Part shown: in pieces, positions 26,251 through 34,607 of the stretch
Numbering within the stretch: the first letter of the stretch is position 1
Layout of the letters: each line of letters begins with the position of its first letter
Assembly (NCBI RefSeq): GCF_014212125.1
Contig: NZ_JACJVP010000005.1
Coordinates: forward strand, 67,052-131,051
DNA length: 64,000 nucleotides
Source of the DNA: Cohnella nanjingensis
GTDB lineage: Bacteria > Bacillota > Bacilli > Paenibacillales > Paenibacillaceae
Direction of reading: 5' to 3'
The notes under the pieces: model-generated
Seen by the model: the letters and a program-made list of their open reading frames with translations, nothing else
Database searches by the model: none
What the model was told of the DNA's origin: nothing
Program-made: the position numbers and the translations under genes

Positions 26251-26798
26251 GAGTAAGTCCTGCCTCTCCACATATTTACATTCCAGCGCAGATATACCGC
26301 AGTCAGCCAGATCCACAGCTTCGCGGCGTAGTAGGTGACGAAGACCATCAGCAAGCCTACCCCGAGAGCGGCCATCGTTACGAACAGGAACGCGGGAGAA
26401 TAATGCGCGTTCAGCACCCATTCGAGCAGCACGGCTCCCGGCGAGAGCAGCAGGCCGACCGTGGCGGCCGCGACGCCGAGCAGCGCCGACCAGAGCGATG
26501 CGCCGATCGGCAGCATGATGAGATTCAGGAAGAAGAGAAGAATGGCCACGCCCAACATACGGGGGACGTCGCGTTCCACGGGCGGCTGCGGGGGGGCCGG
26601 CGGATAGCTGAAGCCGAGCGCTTGCGCCGCGATGCGCATCGGATCGCCTAATTCATAGGCGATTTGTTCTTCCGACTTGCCGATCTGCTCGCCGGAGAGG
26701 AAGTAAGCGTCAATGTCTTGGAGCATGCGATCGCGCTCCGGTTCGGGCATCGGCTCCAGATAGTGGCGGAGCGAGCCTAGGAATTGCTTCTTATTCAT
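26247..26798 (-). CDS. DUF1700 (HAAS) domain membrane protein
   Basis: A 183-residue protein. The N-terminal HAAS-type helical region (FLGSLRHYLEPMPEPERDRM, then YELGDPMRIAAQAL) is followed by about four membrane segments from residue 80. The family works with DUF4097 proteins, probably as a membrane sensor or scaffold. It overlaps the DUF4097 gene by 4 bases. GGGAGATCGCT precedes its ATG. Confidence 0.85.
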   Translation of the reverse strand: MNKKQFLGSLRHYLEPMPEPERDRMLQDIDAYFLSGEQIGKSEEQIAYELGDPMRIAAQALGFSYPPAPPQPPVERDVPRMLGVAILLFFLNLIMLPIGASLWSALLGVAAATVGLLLSPGAVLLEWVLNAHYSPAFLFVTMAALGVGLLMVFVTYYAAKLWIWLTAVYLRWNVNMWRGRTYS

Positions 26799-26899
26799 AG
26801 CGATCTCCCTTTTCGATTGCGGCTTGCGGCATGTTGCGTTTGCCTTTCACTGTTTTCATTCTATTCGATTTCCTTTTGTTCCCTAACCGACGCCGGAAC

Positions 26900-26926
26900 G
26901 GTTTTGTACCCCGACTAAAGTTGGGG
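26900..26926 (-). promoter_or_regulatory. operator-like palindrome upstream of DUF1700
   Basis: CCCCGACTAAAGTTGGGG (26909-26926) is a near-perfect 18-base dyad. The minus-strand block GTCGGGGTACAAAACC recurs upstream of the multicopper oxidase gene. The first gene of this block starts 102 bases away. Confidence 0.65.
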
Positions 26927-27041
26927 GCGGAACTCTCTTGGGACAACTTCCGGTTTAACGGCGGCGGGGGTCGGGTAATCAAGGTCTACTTCGCCTATTT
27001 TTGAACGAAGACGCAATTTGGACTATATTTTGCCACACATT

Positions 27042-27059
27042 TGTGATAAAATGTTCACA
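27042..27059 (+). promoter_or_regulatory. TGTGA-N8-TCACA dyad
   Basis: TGTGATAAAATGTTCACA resembles Fnr/Crp- or Rex-type half-sites, but the spacer is 8 bases rather than the usual 6. It lies 34 bases before the gene for a 78-residue membrane protein. Confidence 0.4.
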
Positions 27060-27092
27060 TATAGCAGCGCTTTCATGAGGAGGTTAACCATC

Positions 27093-27329
27093 ATGAGAAA
27101 AGACATGACCAACGCATTGAAATGGATCGCGACCGTGATTATCGGATTGGGCATCCTGTTCAGCGCCTTCAATATGCACCAGTTCAGCGACGAGAACCTG
27201 GGTCTGATGATCGGACTGGGATTCTTGGTCGGCGGATTGCAGATTCTGCTCTTCGGCGTCGCCGCCCCGTTGATGATGAGGAAGTCGGAGCAAGTCTCGG
27301 AGCCGGACCCTTCGAAGGAACCCGCTTGA
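27093..27329 (+). CDS. small two-helix membrane protein
   Basis: A 78-residue protein with two hydrophobic segments (about 10-28 and 36-58) and a charged tail (KSEQVSEPDPSKEPA). GAGGAGGT at 27077-27084 is 8 bases before ATG 27093; the in-frame codons upstream are not preceded by a site. No family is recognised. It has its own terminator, so it is separate from the qox operon that follows. Confidence 0.75.
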   Translation: MRKDMTNALKWIATVIIGLGILFSAFNMHQFSDENLGLMIGLGFLVGGLQILLFGVAAPLMMRKSEQVSEPDPSKEPA

Positions 27330-27361
27330 GGATGTAGGTCATTTCTGGCTGAGCGACCAAG

Positions 27362-27406
27362 GACTGCCGCTGCGGAGAGGATTTCCCGCATGCCGGCGGT
27401 CTTTTT
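27362..27406 (+). terminator. terminator before qox operon
   Basis: GACTGCCG (27362-27369) pairs with CGGCGGTC (27394-27401), with a TGCGG/CCGCA inner stem and five T after it. Confidence 0.85.
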
Positions 27407-27496
27407 GCGTTGTTCTGTTTGAACAAAGGTCGAATTGGTGAACAAATTATTGCTAAATATCAAACAAAGATTGACGCCTTTGTTAACAGTAGAGAA

Positions 27497-27535
27497 CCGC
27501 GCTCTCCTTTCTGCTATGTTAAGGGCAGAGCGCGG
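27497..27535 (+). other. hairpin in the qox leader
   Basis: CCGCGCTCT (27497-27505) and AGAGCGCGG (27527-27535) form a perfect 9-bp stem with a second CCTT/AAGG stem inside. It lies about 60 bases before qoxA. There is no T run, so it is more likely a leader structure or mRNA stabiliser than a terminator. A possible promoter (TTGGTG-N17-TATCAA, 27435-27463) lies upstream. Confidence 0.5.
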
Positions 27536-27596
27536 AACCTTAATGAGACAGGTCCGTGCAAGTGAGCGCAAAGCGGCTATCGAGGAGTGGAAGCAA

Positions 27597-28634
27597 ATGA
27601 AGTGGACGGGAATGTACCGACGGATCGCAGCCCTAATGACGATGGTCTTGACCGCCGTTCTCCTGGCAGGATGCAGCGACGTAGTCGTGCTTAACCCCAA
27701 AGGCTCCATCGGCCAGCAACAGATGGATTTAATCCTCATCTCTACCGTATTATGCTTGGTCGTCGTCGTACCTGTCCTGGTACTGACGTTTTGGATCGCC
27801 TGGCGTTACCGCAAGAGAGAGAAGGACCAGGCGGCATATCAACCGAATTGGGATCACAGCACGAAGCTGGAGACGATCTGGTGGGGGATTCCGATCATCA
27901 TCATCGCCATCCTGGCCGTGATCACCGTTCAATACACGTACAAGCTGGAGCCGTCGAAGCCGATCGAATCGGAAGCCAAGCCGATCACGATCCAGGTGAC
28001 GTCGCTCGACTGGAAATGGCTGTTCTTCTATCCCGAGCAAGGGATCGCCACGGTCAACTATCTGAAGTTCCCTTCGAATGTGCCGGTGCAATTCGAATTG
28101 ACCTCGGACGCGCCGATGAACTCGTTCTGGATTCCGCAGCTGGGCGGCCAGATCTATACGATGTCCGGCATGGCGATGAAGCTCCATCTGATCGCCGACG
28201 AGCCGGGCGAGTACAAGGGCGCGGGCGCGAACTTCAGCGGCAAGGACTTCGGCCAGATGAACTTTGTGGCCACGGCGACGTCCCAAGCGGACTTCGATCA
28301 ATGGGTGCGGGAAGTGAAGCAGTCATATCCGTCCTTGACCAAGGAAGGGTATACGGAGCTCGCCAAGCCGGGCACGTCGCTCGTTCGCTCGTTCTCCTCG
28401 TTCCCGCAGGGATTGTTCAACGAGATCGTCACCAAGTATCAGGTCGACGGACAATCGGGCCATCACCACGGCGGCGCGGAGGCTTCCTCGGGCGACGCGA
28501 AGGCGAAGGACGGCGCAGCCGGTTCCGATGCCGATGGACACGATATGTCGGGCCATGACATGTCCGGAATGACCGATCACGACATGTCCGCCATGACCGA
28601 TCAAGACATGACGTCGCACAATCATAACGGTTAA
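27597..28634 (+). CDS. qoxA: quinol oxidase subunit II
   Basis: A 345-residue lipoprotein subunit of an aa3-type menaquinol oxidase. Signal peptide with lipobox LLAGC (Cys near residue 24), two membrane segments (about 42-66 and 90-108), then a cupredoxin-fold domain. The copper A ligands of cytochrome c oxidases are absent (SDAPMNSFWIPQLGGQIYTM), which marks the quinol type. The last 50 residues are rich in His, Met and Asp with repeated HDMSG-like units, an unusual tail. GAGGAG before ATG 27597 sets the start; the longer open frame upstream is not supported. Confidence 0.92.
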   Translation: MKWTGMYRRIAALMTMVLTAVLLAGCSDVVVLNPKGSIGQQQMDLILISTVLCLVVVVPVLVLTFWIAWRYRKREKDQAAYQPNWDHSTKLETIWWGIPIIIIAILAVITVQYTYKLEPSKPIESEAKPITIQVTSLDWKWLFFYPEQGIATVNYLKFPSNVPVQFELTSDAPMNSFWIPQLGGQIYTMSGMAMKLHLIADEPGEYKGAGANFSGKDFGQMNFVATATSQADFDQWVREVKQSYPSLTKEGYTELAKPGTSLVRSFSSFPQGLFNEIVTKYQVDGQSGHHHGGAEASSGDAKAKDGAAGSDADGHDMSGHDMSGMTDHDMSAMTDQDMTSHNHNG

Positions 28635-28648
28635 AGGAGGGGACCCAC

Positions 28649-30607
28649 TTGAAAATCAACAGTTTATCCGATTTCTTCGTCACCGGGGACCCGCTAATCT
28701 ACGGTGCGGACGTCGCCATCGGCCTGACGATGGTCGCGGTCGTCCTCGTGCTTACCCTGTTCAAGCGATGGGGCTGGCTCTGGCGCGAATGGCTCACGAC
28801 CGTCGACCACAAGCGGATCGGCATCATGTACGTCATCGCGTCGCTTCTCATGCTCTTCCGCGGCGGCATGGACGCTTTGCTCATGCGGACGCAGCTTGCG
28901 ATGCCGGATATGGAATTCCTGAAGCCGGACCACTATAACTCGATCTTCACGACGCACGGCGTCATCATGATCCTGTTCATGGCGATGCCGCTTATGTTCG
29001 GCCTGTTCAATCTCGTCGTACCGCTGCAGATCGGCGCGCGCGACGTCGCGTTCCCGTTCCTGAACTCGCTCAGCTTCTGGCTGTTCTTCATGGGCGCCAT
29101 GCTGTTCAACCTGTCGTTCGTCATCGGCGGTTCGCCGGATGCCGGATGGCTGTCCTATCCGCCGCTCTCCGAGAGGATGTTCAGTCCCGGCGTCGGCCAA
29201 GACTTCTATATCTGGGGCATCCAGATCTCCGGGATCGGGTCGCTCATGACGGGGATCAACTTCATCGTGACGATCCTGAAGATGCGCGCGCCGGGTATGA
29301 AGCTCATGAAGATGCCGATGTTCTCCTGGTCGGTCCTCTCGAGCTGCCTGACGATCATCCTGGCGTTCCCGATTCTGACCGTCACGCTGGCGCTGTTGTT
29401 CATCGACCGCTACTTCGGCGCGCATTTCTTCACGCTCGACGGCGGCGGCAATCCGATGATGTACATCAACCTTATCTGGATGTGGGGTCACCCCGAGGTA
29501 TATATCGTTATTTTGCCCGCCTTCGGGATCTTCTCCGAGGTGGTCGCCACTTTCTCGCGCAAAAAGCTGTTCGGCTACAAGTCGATGGTGTTCGCACTCA
29601 TGAGCATCAGCTTGTTCTCGTTCTTCACTTGGGCGCATCACTTCTTCACGATGGGCTCCGGCGCGGACGTCAACGCGTTCTTCGCTTTGACGACGATGCT
29701 GATCGCGATCCCGACCGGGGTCAAGGTGTTCAACTGGCTGTTCACGATGTTCCGGGGCAAGATCACCTTCGAGTCCCCGATGCTCTGGACGATGGGCTTC
29801 ATTCCTTGCTTCGTCGTCGGCGGCATGACCGGCGTTCTGCTCTCGGTGGCCCCGGCGGACTTCCAGTTCCACAACAGCTACTTCCTGATCGCGCACTTCC
29901 ACCAAGTGCTGATCGGCGGCGTTGCGTTCGGTTACTTCTCCGGACTATACTACTGGTGGCCGAAGGTGTTCGGCTTCAAGCTGAACGAGAAGATCGGCAA
30001 GTACGCGTTCTGGTTCTGGAACATCGGCTTCTACGTCTGCTTCATGCCGCAGTACGTCCTCGGCCTGATGGGCATGACGCGTCGCGTCAGTACGTACGGA
30101 TGGGATTCCGGCTGGTGGGAATGGAACTTCGTTTCCACGATCGGCGGCTTCCTGATGGGGATCGGCTTCCTGTTCCAAGTGTGGCAGATCCTGCACAGCA
30201 TCAAGTTCATGGAGCGCGTATCGGGCGATCCGTGGAACGGCCGCACGCTCGAATGGTCGATCCCGTCTCCGGCGCCGGCCTACAACTTCGCGACCATCCC
30301 GCAGGTGCAGGAGCGCGACGACTGGTGGGCGACCAAGGAGCGCAAGGCGCAGGGGGTACCCGAGCAGCCGCGCGCGCCGCTTGAGCCGATCCACATGCCG
30401 AAGAACTCCGGCATTCCGATCATCATGTCGGCCTTCTGGTTCATGGCCGGATTCGGTTTGGTCTTCGACTGGCTGTGGATCGCCATCCCGGGTCTCATCG
30501 GGGTAGCGGGAAGCATGCTGGCTCACTCGTTCAACTACAATACCGACTACTACATTCCGGTCGATGAGATCGAAAGTACGGAAGCGGCAGCAGGGAGGGT
30601 CGTCTAA
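28649..30607 (+). CDS. qoxB: quinol oxidase subunit I
   Basis: The 652-residue catalytic subunit of the heme-copper quinol oxidase, which reduces oxygen to water and pumps protons. The N-terminus FFVTGDPLIYGADV closely follows Bacillus QoxB. Heme and copper B ligands are visible: FTTHGVIMI, WGHPEVYIVILPAFG (His-Tyr pair), WAHHFFTMG, and AHFHQVLIGG. It starts with TTG at 28649, behind a strong AAAGGAGGGG. Confidence 0.96.
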   Translation: MKINSLSDFFVTGDPLIYGADVAIGLTMVAVVLVLTLFKRWGWLWREWLTTVDHKRIGIMYVIASLLMLFRGGMDALLMRTQLAMPDMEFLKPDHYNSIFTTHGVIMILFMAMPLMFGLFNLVVPLQIGARDVAFPFLNSLSFWLFFMGAMLFNLSFVIGGSPDAGWLSYPPLSERMFSPGVGQDFYIWGIQISGIGSLMTGINFIVTILKMRAPGMKLMKMPMFSWSVLSSCLTIILAFPILTVTLALLFIDRYFGAHFFTLDGGGNPMMYINLIWMWGHPEVYIVILPAFGIFSEVVATFSRKKLFGYKSMVFALMSISLFSFFTWAHHFFTMGSGADVNAFFALTTMLIAIPTGVKVFNWLFTMFRGKITFESPMLWTMGFIPCFVVGGMTGVLLSVAPADFQFHNSYFLIAHFHQVLIGGVAFGYFSGLYYWWPKVFGFKLNEKIGKYAFWFWNIGFYVCFMPQYVLGLMGMTRRVSTYGWDSGWWEWNFVSTIGGFLMGIGFLFQVWQILHSIKFMERVSGDPWNGRTLEWSIPSPAPAYNFATIPQVQERDDWWATKERKAQGVPEQPRAPLEPIHMPKNSGIPIIMSAFWFMAGFGLVFDWLWIAIPGLIGVAGSMLAHSFNYNTDYYIPVDEIESTEAAAGRVV

Positions 30608-31221
30608 TGGCACACGGCGGTAATCACGCGGCATCTCAAGCGCACGGTCATGATGGGCATCACGACCAGGAAGCGCTGCGGATGATGGGCTTCTGGATCT
30701 TCCTGATCACCGACTGTATCCTGTTCGGCACGCTGTTCGCGACCTATGTCGTCCTGCACGGCAGCACCGCCGGCGGACCGACGGCCTCCGAGCTGTTCGA
30801 GATGCCGGGCGTCATCGCCGAGACGTTCATCCTGCTCACGAGCAGCTTCACGAGCGGGCTGGCCGTCCTCGCGATGAATAAGGGCAGCAAGCGCGGCCTC
30901 ATCGGCTGGCTTGCCGTCACGGCGATCCTCGGCGCCTCCTTCATCGGACTCGAAGTATCCGAGTTCGTGAAGATGGTGCACGAAGGCGCGACGATCAGCA
31001 CCAGCGCGTTCCTGTCCGGCTTCTTCACGCTCGTCGGCACCCATGGCGTTCACGTCTCGGTCGGTCTCGTCTGGATGGTCGCTATCATGCTGCAGCTGAG
31101 CCGGCACGGCATCAACTCGGTGACGAAGCGCAAGGTGAACGTCATCAGCCTGTACTGGCACTTCCTCGACGTCGTCTGGATCTTCGTCTTCACCATTGTA
31201 TACATGATGGGGGTGAAGTAA
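30607..31221 (+). CDS. qoxC: quinol oxidase subunit III
   Basis: A 204-residue subunit with five membrane segments typical of the quinol-oxidase version of subunit III. A His-rich N-terminal tail (about residues 4-20) precedes MMGFWIFLITDCILFGTLFA; the end WHFLDVVWIFVFTIVYMMG is characteristic. Its ATG overlaps the qoxB stop by one base. Confidence 0.94.
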   Translation: MAHGGNHAASQAHGHDGHHDQEALRMMGFWIFLITDCILFGTLFATYVVLHGSTAGGPTASELFEMPGVIAETFILLTSSFTSGLAVLAMNKGSKRGLIGWLAVTAILGASFIGLEVSEFVKMVHEGATISTSAFLSGFFTLVGTHGVHVSVGLVWMVAIMLQLSRHGINSVTKRKVNVISLYWHFLDVVWIFVFTIVYMMGVK

Positions 31222-31222
31222 G

Positions 31223-31573
31223 ATGGCAGAGCAGCATCCGCAATCGCACGGACGCGACGCGCACGGCGGCCATGACGAACACGAGTCGCACGGCTCGCTG
31301 AAGTCGTACGTCATCGGCTTCGTCCTGTCGCTCGTCTTGACGGCCATCCCGCTCATCGTCGTGCTGAACGACATGGTGACGGGAACGGCGGCGAACGTCG
31401 TCCTGCTAGGCACGGCGGTCCTGCAGTTCGTCGTGCAGCTCTTCTTCTTCATGCATCTGAAGGAAGAGAAGAAGCCGCGCTTCAACTTGCTGGCGCTGAT
31501 CCTGGGCCTCGTCATCGTCATGACGATCGTCGCGGGCTCGATCTGGATCATGACCTACAACAGCGTAGGTTGA
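31223..31573 (+). CDS. qoxD: quinol oxidase subunit IV
   Basis: A 116-residue subunit IV with three membrane segments and a His-rich N-terminus (about residues 3-26). The segment QLFFFMHLKEEKKPRFN is the family hallmark. It starts one base after the qoxC stop and ends the operon before a strong terminator. Confidence 0.93.
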   Translation: MAEQHPQSHGRDAHGGHDEHESHGSLKSYVIGFVLSLVLTAIPLIVVLNDMVTGTAANVVLLGTAVLQFVVQLFFFMHLKEEKKPRFNLLALILGLVIVMTIVAGSIWIMTYNSVG

Positions 31574-31585
31574 GGGTAATTGTTA

Positions 31586-31625
31586 AAGGGAAGAAGCGGA
31601 GGGTTCCTCTGCTTCTTCCCTTTTT
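31586..31625 (+). terminator. terminator of qox operon
   Basis: AAGGGAAGAAGCGGAGG pairs almost fully with CTCTGCTTCTTCCCTT and is followed by five T. Confidence 0.93.
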
Positions 31626-31761
31626 GGCGTTGGGTGAGCGTGCCGTGCGGCGATTGGGCTGAGATCGTCGATTACTTCGACTATCTCGCGAGGAAAGTGT
31701 GTGTCTCGGGCGAAGATCGTCTAAAATTTTTGACTAACTCGCGGTAGTGTGCCAGGTCCCA

Positions 31762-32050
31762 CGGATCAGAGCGGATATTCCGCCTTAATCGCCTCGAGCG
31801 TGCCGCATCCCACGGATTAAAGCGGATATTCCGCCTTAATCGCCTCGAGCATGCCGCATCCCGCAGATTAAAGCGGATATTCCGCCTTAATCGCCTCGAG
31901 CGTGCCGCATCCCACGGATTAGAGCGGATATTCCGCCTTAATCGCCTCGAGCGTGCCGCATCCCGCAGATTAAAGCGGATATTCCGCCTTAATCGCCTCG
32001 AGCGTGCCGCGTCCCGCAGATTAAAGCGGATATTCCGCCTTACTCGCCCT
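31762..32050 (-). repeat. 51-bp tandem repeat array with palindromic core
   Basis: Six units with an exact 51-base period: the core GCGGATATTCCGCCTTA starts at 31771, 31822, 31873, 31924, 31975 and 32026. Units differ at a few positions only. On the minus strand each unit reads TAAGGCGGAATATCCGCTTTA, a hyphenated palindrome, the same theme as the array at 53601-53885. It fills the gap between the qox terminator and the SDR gene. Confidence 0.92.
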
Positions 32051-32105
32051 GGTAGAGTCGCGCTATCGCTTCGCAGTGCGGGCCTCCCGTCGTGCCCCGC
32101 CCCCG

Positions 32106-32894
32106 TCAGATCGCGCGGACCGCGCCGCCGTCGATCAGGAGCGACTGGCCGGTCATGTAGCTGTTGGCGGGGCTGGCGAGGAAGGCGACCAGCTTGCCGA
32201 ATTCCTCCGGCGTGCCATAGCGGCCGGCGGGGATGAGGGCCGCTGCGGCCGCCTGCACTTGTTCTAGCGGCTGGCCGGACCGTTCCGCGTTCGCCTCGTC
32301 CAGCTCCAGGATGCGATCGGTGGCGAAGCGCCCCGGGCCGACGGTGTTGATCAGGATGCCTTCCTTGGCGAGATCGGCGGCCAGGGACTTCGCGAGTCCG
32401 ACGACGCCGACGCGGAAGGTCGACGACAGCATGAGGTTGTCGATCGGCTCCTTGATCGAGCTGGACGTGAAGTTGACGATGCGGCCGAAGCCTCGCTCGC
32501 GCATGTGCGGCAGCGCCGCGCGGATGGCGCGGATATAGCTGAGCAGCGTTAGTTCGAACGCCGACTGCCAATGCTCGTCCGACAATTGGTCGAACTTGCC
32601 CGGCTTCGGCCCGCCGGAGTTGTTGATCAGAATGTCGAGTCCGCCGAAGCGTTCGACGGTCGCCTGGACGGCGCGGTCGATGTCGCCCGCTTGCGTAATG
32701 TCGGCGACGAGCGCGATCGGCGCGGTTCCGGACGCTTGGGCGATCTCGTCCGCCGTCTTCCGGATCGTACGTTCTTCGCGGCCCAGCACGGCGACGTTCG
32801 CGCCTTCGAGCGCCAACTGCAGCGCCGTCGCCTTGCCCAGCCCTTTCGAAGAAGCCAGCACGAGCGCGGTCTTGCCCTTCAATCCTAAGTCCAT
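32106..32894 (-). CDS. SDR family protein with atypical active site
   Basis: A 262-residue short-chain dehydrogenase/reductase of the FabG-like group. The nucleotide site is clear (LVLASSKGLGKATALQLALE), as are the NNSGG segment (normally NNAG) and the C-terminal PEEFGKLVAFLASP and GQSLLIDGG. The Ser segment is present (NFTSSSI), but the YxxxK motif is replaced: Phe160 stands where Tyr is expected and Val164 where Lys is expected (STFRVGVVG). A similar replacement is known in a subset of SDRs. GGAGG is 9 bases before ATG 32894. Confidence 0.87.
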   Translation of the reverse strand: MDLGLKGKTALVLASSKGLGKATALQLALEGANVAVLGREERTIRKTADEIAQASGTAPIALVADITQAGDIDRAVQATVERFGGLDILINNSGGPKPGKFDQLSDEHWQSAFELTLLSYIRAIRAALPHMRERGFGRIVNFTSSSIKEPIDNLMLSSTFRVGVVGLAKSLAADLAKEGILINTVGPGRFATDRILELDEANAERSGQPLEQVQAAAAALIPAGRYGTPEEFGKLVAFLASPANSYMTGQSLLIDGGAVRAI

Positions 32895-33006
32895 GAATGA
32901 AAGCCTCCTTCGGGATGCGCGATAAAAGTAAAGGGGTGCGCGATGCATACGAGACCCGGAACGGCGCAGACCCGCTCTCCCGCGGCATCCATGCCGCAGG
33001 AGGCGC

Positions 33007-33903
33007 TCATTCGCCCTCGTTCCAGGGATTCAGATGCACCAGCACCTCCACGACGTCCGGGTCGCTCTCCATGATACGCCGCTTGATCTCCCGGCCGATA
33101 TCGTGGCCTTGCTGAATCGTGTAGTGGCTCGGCACGCCGACCCGCACGTCGACGATTACGTAGTGGCCGTGCTCGCGGGCGCGAACGCGGTCGATCCGCT
33201 TGATATCGTCGAGCGAGGCGATGAGGCGCTCATAGGCCCCGAGCTTCTCGACGGGAATATTGTGCTCCATCAGGATGTCCACGGCCTCCGTGCCCATCTC
33301 GTAGGCGAGCTTGAGCACGAGCAGCGAGACGATGATGCCCGCGATCGGATCGCCGTAGGCCGCCCAGGACCAGTCGAGTCGGTCGCCCAGGATGGCTATG
33401 CCGATGCCGATGACGGCTGCCAGAGAGGCATAGACGTCCGCCAGATGGTCGTAGGCGGTGGCGAGGACGCTCTTGCTCTTGGCGGCCCGGCCGACCCGGA
33501 TGGTGTAGAGATACAGCGCCAGCTTCCAGACGAGCGAGATGAAGGCGGCTACCAGCGGCAGGAGGCTTCGCTCGCTCTCCGGCGGCTCGGTCAGCGACAG
33601 GATGGACTGATAGCCGATCCACAGCGCCGCTGCCGCCAGGATGATGGCGACCAGCGCGGAAGCCACGACCTCCGCCTTGCCGTGGCCGTAGGGGTGATCC
33701 TCGTCAGCTGGCTTCTTGGACACCATCGAGGAGGTGAGGGCGGCTACCGTCGCGATGATATCGCCCGCATTGTGCACGCCGTCCGCCACGAGCACGGGGC
33801 TTGCGAACAGCAGGCCGACGGTAATCTTAAGCGCCGTTAGCGCGATATTGCTGATGAGGCTGATCCATATGGCCAGCAGCCTGGACGGATGCCGTGAGGT
33901 CAC
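33007..33903 (-). CDS. cation diffusion facilitator transporter
   Basis: A 298-residue CDF-family metal/proton antiporter: about six membrane segments, then a cytosolic metal-binding domain. Metal-site motifs are DGVHNAGD (second segment), HPYGHGK, and YDHLADV (fifth segment). The HNAGD and HLADV pattern suggests Zn2+, Fe2+ or Mn2+. It starts with GTG at 33903 with AAGGAG 9 bases upstream; a nearby ATG is out of frame. It is upstream of the SDR gene on the same strand with a 112-base gap. Confidence 0.9.
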   Translation of the reverse strand: MTSRHPSRLLAIWISLISNIALTALKITVGLLFASPVLVADGVHNAGDIIATVAALTSSMVSKKPADEDHPYGHGKAEVVASALVAIILAAAALWIGYQSILSLTEPPESERSLLPLVAAFISLVWKLALYLYTIRVGRAAKSKSVLATAYDHLADVYASLAAVIGIGIAILGDRLDWSWAAYGDPIAGIIVSLLVLKLAYEMGTEAVDILMEHNIPVEKLGAYERLIASLDDIKRIDRVRAREHGHYVIVDVRVGVPSHYTIQQGHDIGREIKRRIMESDPDVVEVLVHLNPWNEGE

Positions 33904-34061
33904 CTTTCATTGCTCCTTTGCGGAGAGAGACTCGCGAGCGGTTCTTTGCGATATTTTACCATACACGATAGACGTTACCTAATCCCCGGCGTTGCCCGGC
34001 GACCCCGAACGGCGGTACAATAGACGTATGAGTCGGCTTCGGTAGAAAGGGAGTACAGAGG

Positions 34062-34559
34062 ATGAGTGTGACAAACAGCATGCCGCAAATCTTCTCGCTG
34101 GTCGGTTCTCTGGTGGCGGGCGCGACCGTCATCGCGGTGCGTCTTCGCGCGACTACGAAGCCGGCGACGATGCGCAAGATCATCGCCCCGCCGCTCGGGA
34201 TGGCGACCGGATTCCTCATGTTCGTCTCCCCGCTCGTTCGGGTGCCCTTAACGTGGGGACTGGCGGCTTTCCTGATCGGGGCGTTGTTCTTCTCTTACCC
34301 GCTCATCCTGACCTCGCGGTTCGAGGTCGCGAACGGGCATATTTATCTGAAAAGATCGAAGATGTTCATCGTCATCATCGTTGCGCTGCTGGCGGTGCGG
34401 ATCCTGTTGCATGACGTGGTGGAGCGGTACGTCAGCATTCCGCAAACGGCGGGGCTCTTCTTCCTGCTCGCGTTCGGCATGCTGCTGCCGTGGCGTCTCG
34501 TCATGGTGAAGCGATTCAAGGCGGTCGAGCGTCAAATGCTGAAGCAGCCCGAGGCTTAG
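34062..34559 (+). CDS. ccdC: CcdC family membrane protein
   Basis: A 165-residue membrane protein closely resembling CcdC of Bacillus (DUF1453): PPLGMATGFLMF, SYPLILTSRFEV, IYLKRSKMF, PQTAGLFFLLAFGMLLPWR. Four to five membrane segments are expected. CcdC lies near cytochrome c maturation genes in Bacillus, but its role is unproven; here it stands alone. Confidence 0.87.
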   Translation: MSVTNSMPQIFSLVGSLVAGATVIAVRLRATTKPATMRKIIAPPLGMATGFLMFVSPLVRVPLTWGLAAFLIGALFFSYPLILTSRFEVANGHIYLKRSKMFIVIIVALLAVRILLHDVVERYVSIPQTAGLFFLLAFGMLLPWRLVMVKRFKAVERQMLKQPEA

Positions 34560-34576
34560 GCCGGCGCATATTCATG

Positions 34577-34607
34577 CGGTTCTGCGGCAAACGCGGAGCC
34601 GTTTTTT
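34577..34607 (+). terminator. terminator of ccdC
   Basis: CGGTTCTGC pairs with GCGGAGCCG (two G-T pairs) across 7 bases and is followed by six T. Confidence 0.88.

Noticed and set aside
26791-26982. Small minus-strand gene upstream of DUF1700 (a missing PadR regulator)
   Set aside because: The 63-codon frame is Arg/Lys/Pro-rich, overlaps the palindrome at 26909-26926 and shows no winged-helix pattern.
27435-27596. Longer N-terminus for qoxA
   Set aside because: The 54 extra codons would precede the signal peptide and lipobox, and the leader hairpin lies within them. GAGGAG before 27597 marks the real start.
31762-32050. CRISPR array
   Set aside because: The units are contiguous copies in which the segments between cores are also conserved. 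There are no unique spacers and no cas genes.
31681-32988. Open frame encoding 17-residue Arg-rich repeats through the 51-bp array
   Set aside because: Because 51 is divisible by three, the array keeps any stop-free frame open. There is no ribosome site, and the frame overlaps the SDR gene out of phase.
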